This document shows positions 1 to 8,464 of a stretch of DNA of 64,000 nucleotides, piece after piece. The notes under the pieces were generated by a model. That model saw only the letters and a list, made by a program, of their open reading frames with translations. It did no database searches and had not been told where the DNA came from. The translations under genes and the position numbers were made by a program. The stretch's first letter is position 1. Every line of letters starts with the position of its first letter. This DNA is from UBA6136 sp041178325 (GTDB taxonomy: Bacteria; Pseudomonadota; Gammaproteobacteria; Methylococcales; Methylococcaceae), in NCBI GenBank assembly GCA_041178325.1, contig JBEGVN010000017.1, forward strand, positions 62,001-126,000, in the 5' to 3' direction.

Positions 1-2
1 AC

Positions 3-737
3 TTTTTCGAGGAGCTTGAGAAAGCCATCAAGACCTCGTGGCCAAAGCCCAAGATGCTGGTTCTCAACTTCCCCGGGAACCCGACCACCCAGTGCGTTGA
101 TCTCGAGTTTTTTGAAAAAGTCGTCGCACTTGCCCGGGAATACAAGATCTGGGTCGTTCATGACATTGCATACGCAGACATCGTATTCGATGGCTATGTT
201 GCCCCATCCATCCTTCAAGTCCCGGGAGCTACCGACGTCGCCGTAGAATTTTTCACCCTATCGAAAAGCTACAACATGCCGGGTTGGCGTGTCGGCTTCA
301 TGTGTGGAAACCGCGAACTGGTTGCCGCCTTGGGTCGGATCAAATCGTATCTCGACTACGGCACCTTTGCGCCCATTCAGGTCGCCGCCATCACCGCCCT
401 CGAGGGCCCTCAAGACTGTGTGCAGGAAATCTGCAACATTTACAAAGGACGCCGGGATGTTCTTTGGTCCAGCTTGGCCGGGATTGGCTGGGAAATTGAA
501 AAACCAAAAGCCACTATGTTCATGTGGGCGCCAATTCCGGAGCCTTATCGCCATCTTGGCTCACTCGAATTTGCAAAGAAAGTTCTCCTCGAAGCACAGG
601 TCGCGGTCTCCCCTGGCATCGGTTTTGGGGAATTTGGTGACGATCATGTTCGTTTCAGCCTGATCGAAAATGAACATCGAACCCGACAGGCCGTCAGGGG
701 CATCAAAAACATGATGCGCAAGGACGGATTGGCCTAA
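3..737 (+). CDS. alaC: Class I/II PLP aminotransferase, AlaC-like (5' truncated)
   Basis: The reading frame is open from the left edge, so the N-terminus lies outside the window; 244 residues are visible. It is a fold-type I aminotransferase. The fragment contains the NFPGNPTTQ segment, the D-x-A-Y segment and the PLP-lysine motif LSKSYNMPGWRVGF, with the Schiff-base lysine codon at 264-266. This pattern fits the alanine-synthesising (glutamate-pyruvate) AlaC group, and an aminotransferase directly ahead of hom is a familiar arrangement in Proteobacteria. Other close relatives such as LL-diaminopimelate aminotransferase share these motifs, so the substrate is an inference. The gene ends 38 nt before hom and probably shares its transcript. 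Confidence 0.8.
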   Translation, partial: FFEELEKAIKTSWPKPKMLVLNFPGNPTTQCVDLEFFEKVVALAREYKIWVVHDIAYADIVFDGYVAPSILQVPGATDVAVEFFTLSKSYNMPGWRVGFMCGNRELVAALGRIKSYLDYGTFAPIQVAAITALEGPQDCVQEICNIYKGRRDVLWSSLAGIGWEIEKPKATMFMWAPIPEPYRHLGSLEFAKKVLLEAQVAVSPGIGFGEFGDDHVRFSLIENEHRTRQAVRGIKNMMRKDGLA

Positions 738-775
738 GGCCGTAACCCCGAACAGGAACACCCAGAGGAAACGCC

Positions 776-2086
776 TTGAAACCCGTATCAATCGGCTTGC
801 TCGGTCTTGGCACAGTGGGCGGCGGCACGGTCAGCGTGCTGCAACGAAATGCCAGTGAGATCACCCGCCGCGCCGGAAGAGCCATCAAGATCCGTTCCGC
901 GTCCGCACGAGACCTGAACCGCGTCCGCATCTGCGATGTTCAGGGCATTCATCTAACGACCGATCCCTTCACGATCGTTAATGACCCCGAAATCGATATC
1001 GTGGTTGAGCTCATAGGTGGCATCAATCCTGCCCGCGAATTAGTGCTTCAAGCCTTGGAAAATGGCAAGCACGTAGTGACCGCAAACAAAGCCCTGATTG
1101 CACTCCACGGCAACGAAATTTTTGCCAAAGCCCGAGAAAAGGGACTGATGGTGGCATTCGAGGCAGCTGTGGCAGGGGGAATTCCGGTGATTAAGGCCAT
1201 CAGGGAGGGCCTTGCGGGCAATACGGTTGAATGGTTAGCCGGAATCATCAACGGCACCTGTAATTTCATCCTTACCGAGATGCGCGACAAAGGGCGAAGC
1301 TTCTCGGACGTCCTTAGCGATGCTCAGGCCTTGGGTTATGCGGAAGCTGACCCGACCTTTGATATTGAAGGTATTGATGCGGCTCACAAGCTAACCATCC
1401 TGGCTTCCATTGCTTTTGGCATTCCTCTTCAGGCCGACAAAGTCGCGATCGAGGGCATCACGGGCATCACTGCCATGGATGTCAACTATGCCGAGGCCCT
1501 AGGCTACCGGATCAAGCTTCTTGGGATTGCCCGAAGGGCCTCCCGTGGCATCGAACTTCGGGTCCATCCGACCCTGATCCCTTATCGGCGACTGATCGCA
1601 AATGTGGATGGGGTCATGAATGCTGTTCTGGTTAAGGCAGATGCCGTTGGCTCAACCCTTTACTATGGTGCAGGGGCCGGCGCTGAACCTACGGCATCTG
1701 CCGTGGTTGCCGACCTTGTGGATGTCGTTCGAACTTTGACATCAGATCCGGAGAATCGCGTTCCCCACCTTGCCTTCCAGCCGGGGGCTATTGCCGAGCT
1801 TCCGATCCTTCCGATTGCTGAAATCGAGAGCGCATACTACCTTCGCCTCAGTGCGAGCGATCAGCCCGGCGTGCTCGCAGATGTAACCCGCATTCTTGCC
1901 GATCATGCGATCAGTATTGAAGCGATCCTCCAGAAGGAACCGCCAGAGGGCGAAAATTTCCTTCCCGTGATCATGCTGACGCATCGAGTCCTCGAAAAGG
2001 AACTCGATCAAGCCATTATGGAGATCGAAGCCTTGCCCACCATCAACGGGCCTATCAAACGCATTCGCGTCGAATCTCTTGGCTAA
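776..2086 (+). CDS. hom: Homoserine dehydrogenase
   Basis: This enzyme reduces aspartate semialdehyde to homoserine with NAD(P)H, the branch point to threonine and methionine. The 436-residue length is typical of monofunctional homoserine dehydrogenases. The N-terminal Rossmann motif GLGLGTVGGG is followed by the catalytic/substrate-binding core (NGTCNFILTEM, and EADPTFDIEG with acidic substrate-binding residues). A C-terminal ACT domain starts near residue 355 (YYLRLSASDQPGVLADVTRIL), suggesting feedback control by threonine. The start is a TTG placed 5 nt after an AGAGGAA Shine-Dalgarno sequence. thrC follows 34 nt downstream, as in a hom-thrC operon. Confidence 0.95.
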   Translation: MKPVSIGLLGLGTVGGGTVSVLQRNASEITRRAGRAIKIRSASARDLNRVRICDVQGIHLTTDPFTIVNDPEIDIVVELIGGINPARELVLQALENGKHVVTANKALIALHGNEIFAKAREKGLMVAFEAAVAGGIPVIKAIREGLAGNTVEWLAGIINGTCNFILTEMRDKGRSFSDVLSDAQALGYAEADPTFDIEGIDAAHKLTILASIAFGIPLQADKVAIEGITGITAMDVNYAEALGYRIKLLGIARRASRGIELRVHPTLIPYRRLIANVDGVMNAVLVKADAVGSTLYYGAGAGAEPTASAVVADLVDVVRTLTSDPENRVPHLAFQPGAIAELPILPIAEIESAYYLRLSASDQPGVLADVTRILADHAISIEAILQKEPPEGENFLPVIMLTHRVLEKELDQAIMEIEALPTINGPIKRIRVESLG

Positions 2087-2120
2087 ATGACCTGACTCAT
2101 TCATCGAACACGCTACCGCT

Positions 2121-3263
2121 ATGACTCAAGCAAACCGCTACACCGGACTGATCGACCGTTACCGCAATCGACTGCCTGTCGGCCCGGATACCCGAGCCAT
2201 CAGCCTGTCTGAAGGCAATACACCATTGATCCAGCTCATCAACATTCCTAACCTGATTGGCAAGAATGTCGATCTTTATGTGAAATTCGAGGGCTTGAAC
2301 CCCACAGGGTCATTCAAGGATCGTGGCATGACCATGGCCGTCACGAAAGCGGTTGAGGCGGGCAGCAAGGCGATCGTCTGTGCCTCCACCGGAAACACAT
2401 CAGCCGCGGCAGCAGCCTATGCAGCACGTGCAGGAATTCACTGCTACGTGCTCATTCCCGATGGAAAAATTGCATTGGGCAAACTTGCCCAGGCCATGAT
2501 CCATGGCGCCAAGGTTTTGCAGATTCAGGGCAACTTCGATGATGGCATGCGCCTGGTCAAGGAAATTGCAGATCACGCCCCGGTAACGATCGTGAACTCT
2601 ATCAACCCGTTTCGCCTTCAGGGGCAAAAGACGGCATCATTTGAGATCATCGAAGCCCTTGGACGCGCTCCGGATTACCACTGCCTGCCCGTCGGTAACG
2701 CCGGAAATATTACCGCGCATTGGATTGGTTACACCGAAGCCACCTGCTCGGGGGGTGAATGCCCGACACAGGCCTGCGCCTTCTGCGAGGGTAATTGCAG
2801 CTACACCCGACTAGGGAAAATGACCGATAACCGCCCAATCATGGTGGGTTACCAAGCAGCAGGGGCTGCCCCATTCCTTCGTGGCGGCATGGTCGACGAA
2901 CCAGAGACGATTGCAACCGCTATCCGTATCGGCCATCCGCAATCCTGGCATCAGGCTTGGGCAGCACAGAAAGAGTCTGGCGGCTGGTTTGACGAATTAA
3001 CGGACGCCGAGATCCTGGAAACCCAGAAGCTCCTCTCTGAAAAGGAAGGAATTTTCTGTGAACCGGCGTCTGCCACTTCCGTAGCTGGAGTACTTCGCGA
3101 TCTTCGCTCTGGCAAGATTCCGGAAGGGAAGACCGTTGTCTGCACTTTGACCGGCAACGGACTCAAAGATCCCGACACGGCCATTGGTCAGTGCGACATC
3201 AAGCCGAGCAAGGTTCCTGCGACGCTGGACGCCGTTAAAGGCGCCATTCTCGAAACGCTCTAG
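2121..3263 (+). CDS. thrC: Threonine synthase with a Cys-rich insertion
   Basis: PLP-dependent threonine synthase, converting O-phosphohomoserine to threonine; 380 residues, the compact bacterial type. The PLP lysine is K66 in NPTGSFKDRG, and the cofactor-phosphate loop is visible as PVGNAGNIT near residue 190. Between the GYTEA helix and the MVGYQAAGAAP strand there is an extra segment with five cysteines (C209, C214, C219, C222, C226; CX4CX4CX2CX3C), which the short threonine synthases I know lack. Such spacing could bind zinc or an Fe-S cluster, but this is not shown. It is the last gene of the alaC-hom-thrC group and is followed by a strong hairpin. Confidence 0.95.
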   Translation: MTQANRYTGLIDRYRNRLPVGPDTRAISLSEGNTPLIQLINIPNLIGKNVDLYVKFEGLNPTGSFKDRGMTMAVTKAVEAGSKAIVCASTGNTSAAAAAYAARAGIHCYVLIPDGKIALGKLAQAMIHGAKVLQIQGNFDDGMRLVKEIADHAPVTIVNSINPFRLQGQKTASFEIIEALGRAPDYHCLPVGNAGNITAHWIGYTEATCSGGECPTQACAFCEGNCSYTRLGKMTDNRPIMVGYQAAGAAPFLRGGMVDEPETIATAIRIGHPQSWHQAWAAQKESGGWFDELTDAEILETQKLLSEKEGIFCEPASATSVAGVLRDLRSGKIPEGKTVVCTLTGNGLKDPDTAIGQCDIKPSKVPATLDAVKGAILETL

Positions 3264-3278
3264 AAAAATCTCAGCTTT

Positions 3279-3301
3279 CCACGACCCCTTTGGGGTCGTG
3301 G
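3279..3301. terminator. Bidirectional hairpin between thrC and yjdM
   Basis: A perfect 10-bp stem (CCACGACCCC / GGGGTCGTGG) closes on a TTT loop between the convergent thrC and yjdM genes. On the minus strand it is followed 11 nt later by TTTTT. On the plus strand there is no good T-run. It probably ends both transcripts. Confidence 0.65.
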
Positions 3302-3311
3302 ACGCCTCCTT

Positions 3312-3650
3312 CTAGGCTTTCTTCAGAAAGCACGCCTTGAGCATATAGCTCACATTATCAATCTTGCAGTCGACCTCGTGGTCTCCATCACGAAGGCGAA
3401 TATTTTTAGCCTTAGACCCTTTTTTCAGGGTAATCGAACTCCCCTTGACCTTGAGATCCTTGATCAAAAGGACCGAGTCTCCATCGGCCAATAGGGTTCC
3501 ATTCGAATCGCGAACCGCACCATCGACATCACCAGCATATGCTGATGCCTCGCCTTCACTCCACTCATGAAAACAGTCTGGGCATACCCACTGTTGACCA
3601 TCGGAATAGGCGTTAACCATGCCGCAAACAGGACATTCAGGTGTACTCAT
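3312..3650 (-). CDS. yjdM: YjdM/PhnA family zinc-ribbon protein
   Basis: A 112-residue protein of the YjdM family (formerly PhnA; not the phosphonoacetate hydrolase of that name). The N-terminal zinc ribbon has C6-x2-C9 and C23-x2-C26, followed by the conserved FHEW segment. A C-terminal SH3-like domain begins near residue 45 (LLADGDSVLLIKDLKVKGSS). The family's molecular role is not established. The gene starts 7 nt after the queF stop, with a GAGG ribosome-binding site inside that interval, so the two are co-transcribed. Confidence 0.9.
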   Translation of the reverse strand: MSTPECPVCGMVNAYSDGQQWVCPDCFHEWSEGEASAYAGDVDGAVRDSNGTLLADGDSVLLIKDLKVKGSSITLKKGSKAKNIRLRDGDHEVDCKIDNVSYMLKACFLKKA

Positions 3651-3657
3651 TGCAGCC

Positions 3658-4047
3658 TCAACTCAAGTGAACCACTGGCGCGGGCGTCCAGCCTGGCTTT
3701 TGGTATTCGGCCACCACATTGGTGTAAACGCCTCCCCGCACATTGAATCGCGCCGTCAAACGCATAAACCTCGGGGAGGTGGCAGCTACAAGATCATCCA
3801 GAATACGATTGGTGACAGCTTCATGAAACGCACCCTCATCACGAAAAGACCAGACGTAAAGCTTCAGCGCCTTCAACTCCACACAGGACTGATCTGCAAC
3901 ATACTCCAGATGCAAGGTCGCAAAATCCGGCTGGCCCGTTTTAGGGCAAAGACAGGTGAATTCCGGCATGTCGATACGAATCGTGTAATCGCGCTCGGGC
4001 TTCGGGTTAATGAAGGTTTCAAGCGTCTTGCTTGGCTGAGTAGTCAT
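3658..4047 (-). CDS. queF: NADPH-dependent 7-cyano-7-deazaguanine reductase (short QueF)
   Basis: QueF reduces the nitrile preQ0 to preQ1 in queuosine tRNA modification. At 129 residues this is the short, unimodular form (YkvM type) rather than the two-domain E. coli form. The active-site motif is FTCLCPKTGQPDF, with C34 the expected thioimide-forming cysteine. The family segment ELKALKLY follows, then the R-x-N-x-RGG region near residue 100. It reads away from smc and is followed by yjdM. No other que gene is in the window. Confidence 0.95.
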   Translation of the reverse strand: MTTQPSKTLETFINPKPERDYTIRIDMPEFTCLCPKTGQPDFATLHLEYVADQSCVELKALKLYVWSFRDEGAFHEAVTNRILDDLVAATSPRFMRLTARFNVRGGVYTNVVAEYQKPGWTPAPVVHLS

Positions 4048-4131
4048 AAGATCCTGCGAAGTAACGGAGAAAGAGGCGTTCGTTGGCCAATCCGCTCAAT
4101 GCGACAAGGCCCGGGACCAACGGCAGTCGGC

Positions 4132-4146
4132 TATAATACCGGCACG
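4132..4146 (+). promoter_or_regulatory. Possible -10 element upstream of smc
   Basis: A consensus TATAAT lies at 4132-4137, about 60 nt ahead of the smc GTG start, in the gap diverging from queF. No convincing -35 hexamer stands 16-18 bp upstream. A short dyad (GGCACG/CGTGCC, from 4141) follows immediately and could be an early leader hairpin. Weak evidence. Confidence 0.3.
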
Positions 4147-4198
4147 GCTCCGTGCCAACCAGTTTAAAGCCTCATCACCCCACTCCTGGCCTTCCGAC

Positions 4199-7100
4199 GT
4201 GCGCCTTGACCGAATCAAGCTTGCGGGCTTCAAGTCCTTCGTCGATCCCACAACCATTCCCACCCCGGGAAATTTGATTGGGATAGTCGGACCCAATGGC
4301 TGCGGCAAATCGAACATCATCGATGCCGTGCGCTGGGTCATGGGTGAAAGCTCTGCAAAGCATCTTCGTGGCGAGAGCATGGCTGATGTCATATTCAATG
4401 GTTCAAGCAGCCGAAAACCAGTGGGCCTCGCTTCTGTCGAACTGGTCTTCGACAATACAGAGGGTAAGGCACCCGGCGAGTACGCAAAGTTCCCGGAAAT
4501 CTCCATCAAGCGGCAAGTCACACGCGATGGCCAGTCGACCTATATCCTCAACGGCACGCGCTGCCGAAGAAAGGATATTACCGATCTATTCCTCGGAACG
4601 GGTTTAGGGTCGCGCAGCTACGCCATCATCGAGCAAGGGACGATCTCGCGCCTGATTGAGGCAAAGCCCGCAGAGCTTCGGGAGCTCATCGAGGAAGCCG
4701 CCGGAATCTCCAAGTACAAGGAGCGGCGACATGAGACGGAGCTCCGGATGGGGCACACCCAGGAAAATCTCGATCGACTCCTTGATCTTCGCGAAGAGGT
4801 CAGCAAACAGCTGGAAAGCCTCAAACGCCAGGCCAAAAAAGCCGAGCGATATACCACGCTCAAAGACGAGGAACGCCTACTTAAAGAACAACTGCTGGGT
4901 CTTCGCTGGAAGAAACACCAAGACGAATTTCAGCAACTTGAAATCCAACTCCAGAGCAGTGAGGGCGCATTCAGGCAACATGCCGAAATGGATTACACCC
5001 AGACTGAAATTTTACAAGACCGAAGAGATCAGCAAGAAATCCTCCAGCGTGAATTGAGCGATACTCAAGCGCAATTTTACGAGCTGGGTGCTGACATCAC
5101 TCGGATCAGCCAAACACTCCGCCATGCGCGGGAAACTCAAGCCAACCTGAATCAGGAAGAGCAGCGGTTGATTGAGGAGCAACGCCAGGCCGCCGTGGAC
5201 CTTGCAGCAGACCAGGAAACACTGGATCAGATCCGCGAGGAGCACGCTGAAATTGAACTGAAGCTCGAATCTGCCATCCAGACCGAGAATGCGTGCCAGG
5301 AGCTGCGGAGCAAGGCTGACGCCAACCTCAGGGAATCCCGCATTGCGTCTGAAGAACTGAATCGGGAAATCAGTCGATTTAGAGGGCAATTGGAAATCCA
5401 GAGCGCTCGAATTCGCCAAAGTGAACAACAAATCAGGCAATCTGAAGTCCGCCTTGAAAAACTTCACGGCGAAAAGGGCGATATTGAAAAGGAACGCAAC
5501 GCCTCAGGTCTTGAAGAATTAGAAGTCCTGGTTCAGGAACTTGAAGCCGAGCGCCTCATGGTTCACGAACAACAAGTGCAACTTCAAATAACGGTTGAGG
5601 CGCTGCGCCAGGAGATCAAGGCAGCGAGAGCTGAGCTTAATCAATTGCTGGCAGAACGACATGCTCTAGAAGGACGGATTGCTTCCATCGAGACCCTGCA
5701 GCATCATGCCATGGGCAAGGATCGCGCCGATCTTAAAGCATGGCTGGAACGGCATAATCTCAACACTGTTCCACGGCTTGCGGAACTGATGGAGGTTGCT
5801 CCCGAGTGGGAGACTGCCGTCGAAACGTTGCTTGGGCCTCATCTTCAGGCGCTCTGTGTCGGGGATCTCACGCAAGTCATCGAGCTCATCAAAGAAATCC
5901 CTGCAGAATCCATCGCTTTCCTAGAAACAAGTACTCCATCGTCTCCGCCAAAAGAGGACGATACCCTTTCAAGCCTCGTCAAAAGCCCAGTCGATCTTGA
6001 AGATCTCTTGGGTCGCATCCGCTGGGCAGGGTCACTTGATGAGACCTTTGCGTCACGGAAGACCCTGAAGACACATGAAGCTGCGATCAGCCCCGAGGGA
6101 ACTCTCATCGGTCGCAATTGGCTGATTCATCAGAAAGTAGACGATGGCCAGGCCGGGCTAATCCGAAGAGGGCGCGAACTCAAGAACCTCAAGCATGAGC
6201 TCATTGTTCTTAGCGAAGGGATCGAACAAAGCGAAGCCCTCCTGGAGGCGCGCGAAGGCGCATTAAAACAAGCAGAATCCGAACGGGAACGGCTTCAATC
6301 AGAGGACCGTCGCATCGGCTCAGAACATGCACGCTCACGCTCTGAACTTAGCGCGCTCAAGGCTCGCCATGAACAAGCACTGAAGCGAATGAATCAGATC
6401 CTGAACGAAATTGGTGAAATCGAGATCCAGACCCAGGAAGTTCGAGAGGACCTTGAAGAATCGACGCACCTCAAGACCGAAGCCGAGGAGCGATTGGCCG
6501 AACTCGACAGAAACATGACCCTACTTTCGGGTAATCGTGAGTCGATGGAGACCGGCCTTAGCCAAGCAGAACAAGCCCTTCAGGCCAGCCGAGAAAAGGC
6601 GCAAGGTCTTAGAAGCCGTGCCGAACAGCTCAAGTCCAATGAGCAGATCACCACCCGCCATCTTGAACGCCTCCGAACACAGCTTGAGCACTGCGAACAG
6701 CGTCTGGATGCCTTAAAAACCCGCGCCACAGAGTCAGCGCAGATCCCTGAAGGATCCGAAGATGAACTTGAGATACTGACAGAAAAGAAAGCCCAGGTGG
6801 AAGAAACCCTGACTCGACAACGTCAGCGGGCCTCAGCACTTGAATCGGAGATACGAAGCGCCTCTGAAGCCAAACTTGAAAACGAACGGCAACTTCAGAG
6901 GGTCAAAGACCAATTGGAGCGCATCAAGCTCGACTTGTCCGCCAACGAGGTGCGCCGGCAAACGGTTGAGGAACAGTTTGAGGAAATCGGCTCAGCGCCT
7001 GACCGGGCCATTGAGAATCTCCCCGCAGAGGCCAGTGAAAAGGTTTGGCAGAACCAGCTGCAGGAAATCGCCACCGAAATTGCCCGGCTTGGCGCGGTTA

Positions 7101-7702
7101 ACCTAACGGCCATGGAAGAATACTTGGTTCAGGAAGAACGCATGAAATTCCTCGACGAACAAAATGCCGATCTCGGTCAGTCACTTGAAACGCTGCGCGA
7201 AGCCATCGAGAAAATTGATCGCGAATGTCGCACCCGTTTCAAAGAAACGTTCGATCTCATCAACACCGGCCTCCAACGAATGTTCCCAAAGCTTTTCGGT
7301 GGTGGTCAGGCCTCGCTTGAATTGACCGAAAGGGATCTTTTGGAAACCGGGGTGACCGTTATGGCTCGCCCACCGGGAAAACGAAACAGTTCGATCCATC
7401 TTTTGTCAGGTGGAGAGAAGGCCCTGACCGCTGCCGCTCTGGTTTTCGCCATTTTCGAACTTAATCCTGCGCCCTTTTGTCTGCTGGACGAAGTTGATGC
7501 ACCACTGGATGACGCCAACGTCGGCCGATTCAGTCAATTGGTCAAGGAAATGTCGGAGAGGGTACAATTCCTCTTCATATCGCATAACAAGGTTACGATG
7601 GAGATCGCCCAGCACCTTGCGGGAGTCACCATGAAGGAACCTGGGGTTTCCCGCATTGTTGCGGTGGACATCGATGCAGCTGTCGAAATGACGGCCGCCT
7701 GA
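4199..7702 (+). CDS. smc: Chromosome segregation protein SMC
   Basis: SMC ATPase, the core of bacterial condensin; 1167 residues. The Walker A motif GPNGCGKSN sits at residues 31-39. A long coiled coil is interrupted by a hinge domain from about residue 510 to 650. The second coil leads to the ABC signature LLSGGEKAL near residue 1067 and Walker B plus D-loop FCLLDEVDAPLDD. The start is GTG at 4199, giving the usual MRLDRIKLAGFKSFVDPT N-terminus. zipA and ligA follow directly, an smc-zipA-ligA order seen in several gammaproteobacteria. scpA and scpB are not in the window. Confidence 0.97.
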   Translation: MRLDRIKLAGFKSFVDPTTIPTPGNLIGIVGPNGCGKSNIIDAVRWVMGESSAKHLRGESMADVIFNGSSSRKPVGLASVELVFDNTEGKAPGEYAKFPEISIKRQVTRDGQSTYILNGTRCRRKDITDLFLGTGLGSRSYAIIEQGTISRLIEAKPAELRELIEEAAGISKYKERRHETELRMGHTQENLDRLLDLREEVSKQLESLKRQAKKAERYTTLKDEERLLKEQLLGLRWKKHQDEFQQLEIQLQSSEGAFRQHAEMDYTQTEILQDRRDQQEILQRELSDTQAQFYELGADITRISQTLRHARETQANLNQEEQRLIEEQRQAAVDLAADQETLDQIREEHAEIELKLESAIQTENACQELRSKADANLRESRIASEELNREISRFRGQLEIQSARIRQSEQQIRQSEVRLEKLHGEKGDIEKERNASGLEELEVLVQELEAERLMVHEQQVQLQITVEALRQEIKAARAELNQLLAERHALEGRIASIETLQHHAMGKDRADLKAWLERHNLNTVPRLAELMEVAPEWETAVETLLGPHLQALCVGDLTQVIELIKEIPAESIAFLETSTPSSPPKEDDTLSSLVKSPVDLEDLLGRIRWAGSLDETFASRKTLKTHEAAISPEGTLIGRNWLIHQKVDDGQAGLIRRGRELKNLKHELIVLSEGIEQSEALLEAREGALKQAESERERLQSEDRRIGSEHARSRSELSALKARHEQALKRMNQILNEIGEIEIQTQEVREDLEESTHLKTEAEERLAELDRNMTLLSGNRESMETGLSQAEQALQASREKAQGLRSRAEQLKSNEQITTRHLERLRTQLEHCEQRLDALKTRATESAQIPEGSEDELEILTEKKAQVEETLTRQRQRASALESEIRSASEAKLENERQLQRVKDQLERIKLDLSANEVRRQTVEEQFEEIGSAPDRAIENLPAEASEKVWQNQLQEIATEIARLGAVNLTAMEEYLVQEERMKFLDEQNADLGQSLETLREAIEKIDRECRTRFKETFDLINTGLQRMFPKLFGGGQASLELTERDLLETGVTVMARPPGKRNSSIHLLSGGEKALTAAALVFAIFELNPAPFCLLDEVDAPLDDANVGRFSQLVKEMSERVQFLFISHNKVTMEIAQHLAGVTMKEPGVSRIVAVDIDAAVEMTAA

Positions 7703-7720
7703 ATTGCCTGAGGCTTCACG

Positions 7721-8464
7721 ATGGATAGAGATACCGTTCGCCTGATCCTGATCCTGGTTGGCATCACTGTCATGGCGGGTATATACATCTGGGGTCGTTT
7801 CAAAGACCCTCTGGTCAGCAGCCTGAAGAACCTCTTCAGCGCAAGGGAAAGTGATGAGTCCAACGCTTCAGATCAGGATTATCAGGATCCTGACGAGTAT
7901 TTCGAAGAGAGTGTCCGCGTCATTAGCTCGGGGGCTGACCATCGACGCGAACCTGTGTTTGCAGGCCTTGATGCCGATGTGGACTATCATGATGAGCCTG
8001 ATCTTGAGGACGACGAGATCGTCGAGCATACGGCTTCCGCAGACGAACCCGGCGGCGCCCCATTCCTGATTCAGGTCAGCGTCATAGCAGGTACTGGCAG
8101 CTTCTTTAACGGCACCGAACTGAAGCAGGCGCTTCTGGAAAATGATCTCCTCTATGGGGATATGGGCATCTTTCATCGCTACAACCATGATCTGACCCAA
8201 ACCCTTTTCAGCGTCGCCAGTCTGGTCGAACCGGGGACCTTCCCCATCGATGATATGGCATCATTCGAGTGCCCTGGAATTGTTCTCTTCTTCCAGACCG
8301 CGCGGGTTTCCGACCCCTTAGCCACCTATGATGACCTGGTCAACACCAGTCGTGAACTTGCCCAGCAACTCAATGGCATTCAATGGGATGAGGCCCGCCA
8401 ACCGCTGGGTGCCAGCAAAATTGCCCACATGCGGAATCTCCTGAAACACCCTGTCGAATCCTGA
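7721..8464 (+). CDS. zipA: Cell division protein ZipA
   Basis: ZipA anchors FtsZ polymers to the inner membrane at the division septum. The 247-residue product has a single N-terminal transmembrane helix (residues about 7-25), an acidic linker of roughly 70 residues, and a C-terminal FtsZ-binding domain beginning near residue 110 (QVSVIAGTGSFFNGTEL, GDMGIFHRYN). The gene starts 18 nt after smc and overlaps the ligA start by one base, so smc, zipA and ligA form an operon. ZipA is essentially confined to Gammaproteobacteria, which helps place the organism. Confidence 0.93.
   Translation: MDRDTVRLILILVGITVMAGIYIWGRFKDPLVSSLKNLFSARESDESNASDQDYQDPDEYFEESVRVISSGADHRREPVFAGLDADVDYHDEPDLEDDEIVEHTASADEPGGAPFLIQVSVIAGTGSFFNGTELKQALLENDLLYGDMGIFHRYNHDLTQTLFSVASLVEPGTFPIDDMASFECPGIVLFFQTARVSDPLATYDDLVNTSRELAQQLNGIQWDEARQPLGASKIAHMRNLLKHPVES

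Noticed and set aside
3619..4167. 182-codon plus-strand ORF
   Set aside because: It is antisense to queF and the start of yjdM, both with clear family motifs. It has no recognisable domain or ribosome-binding site.
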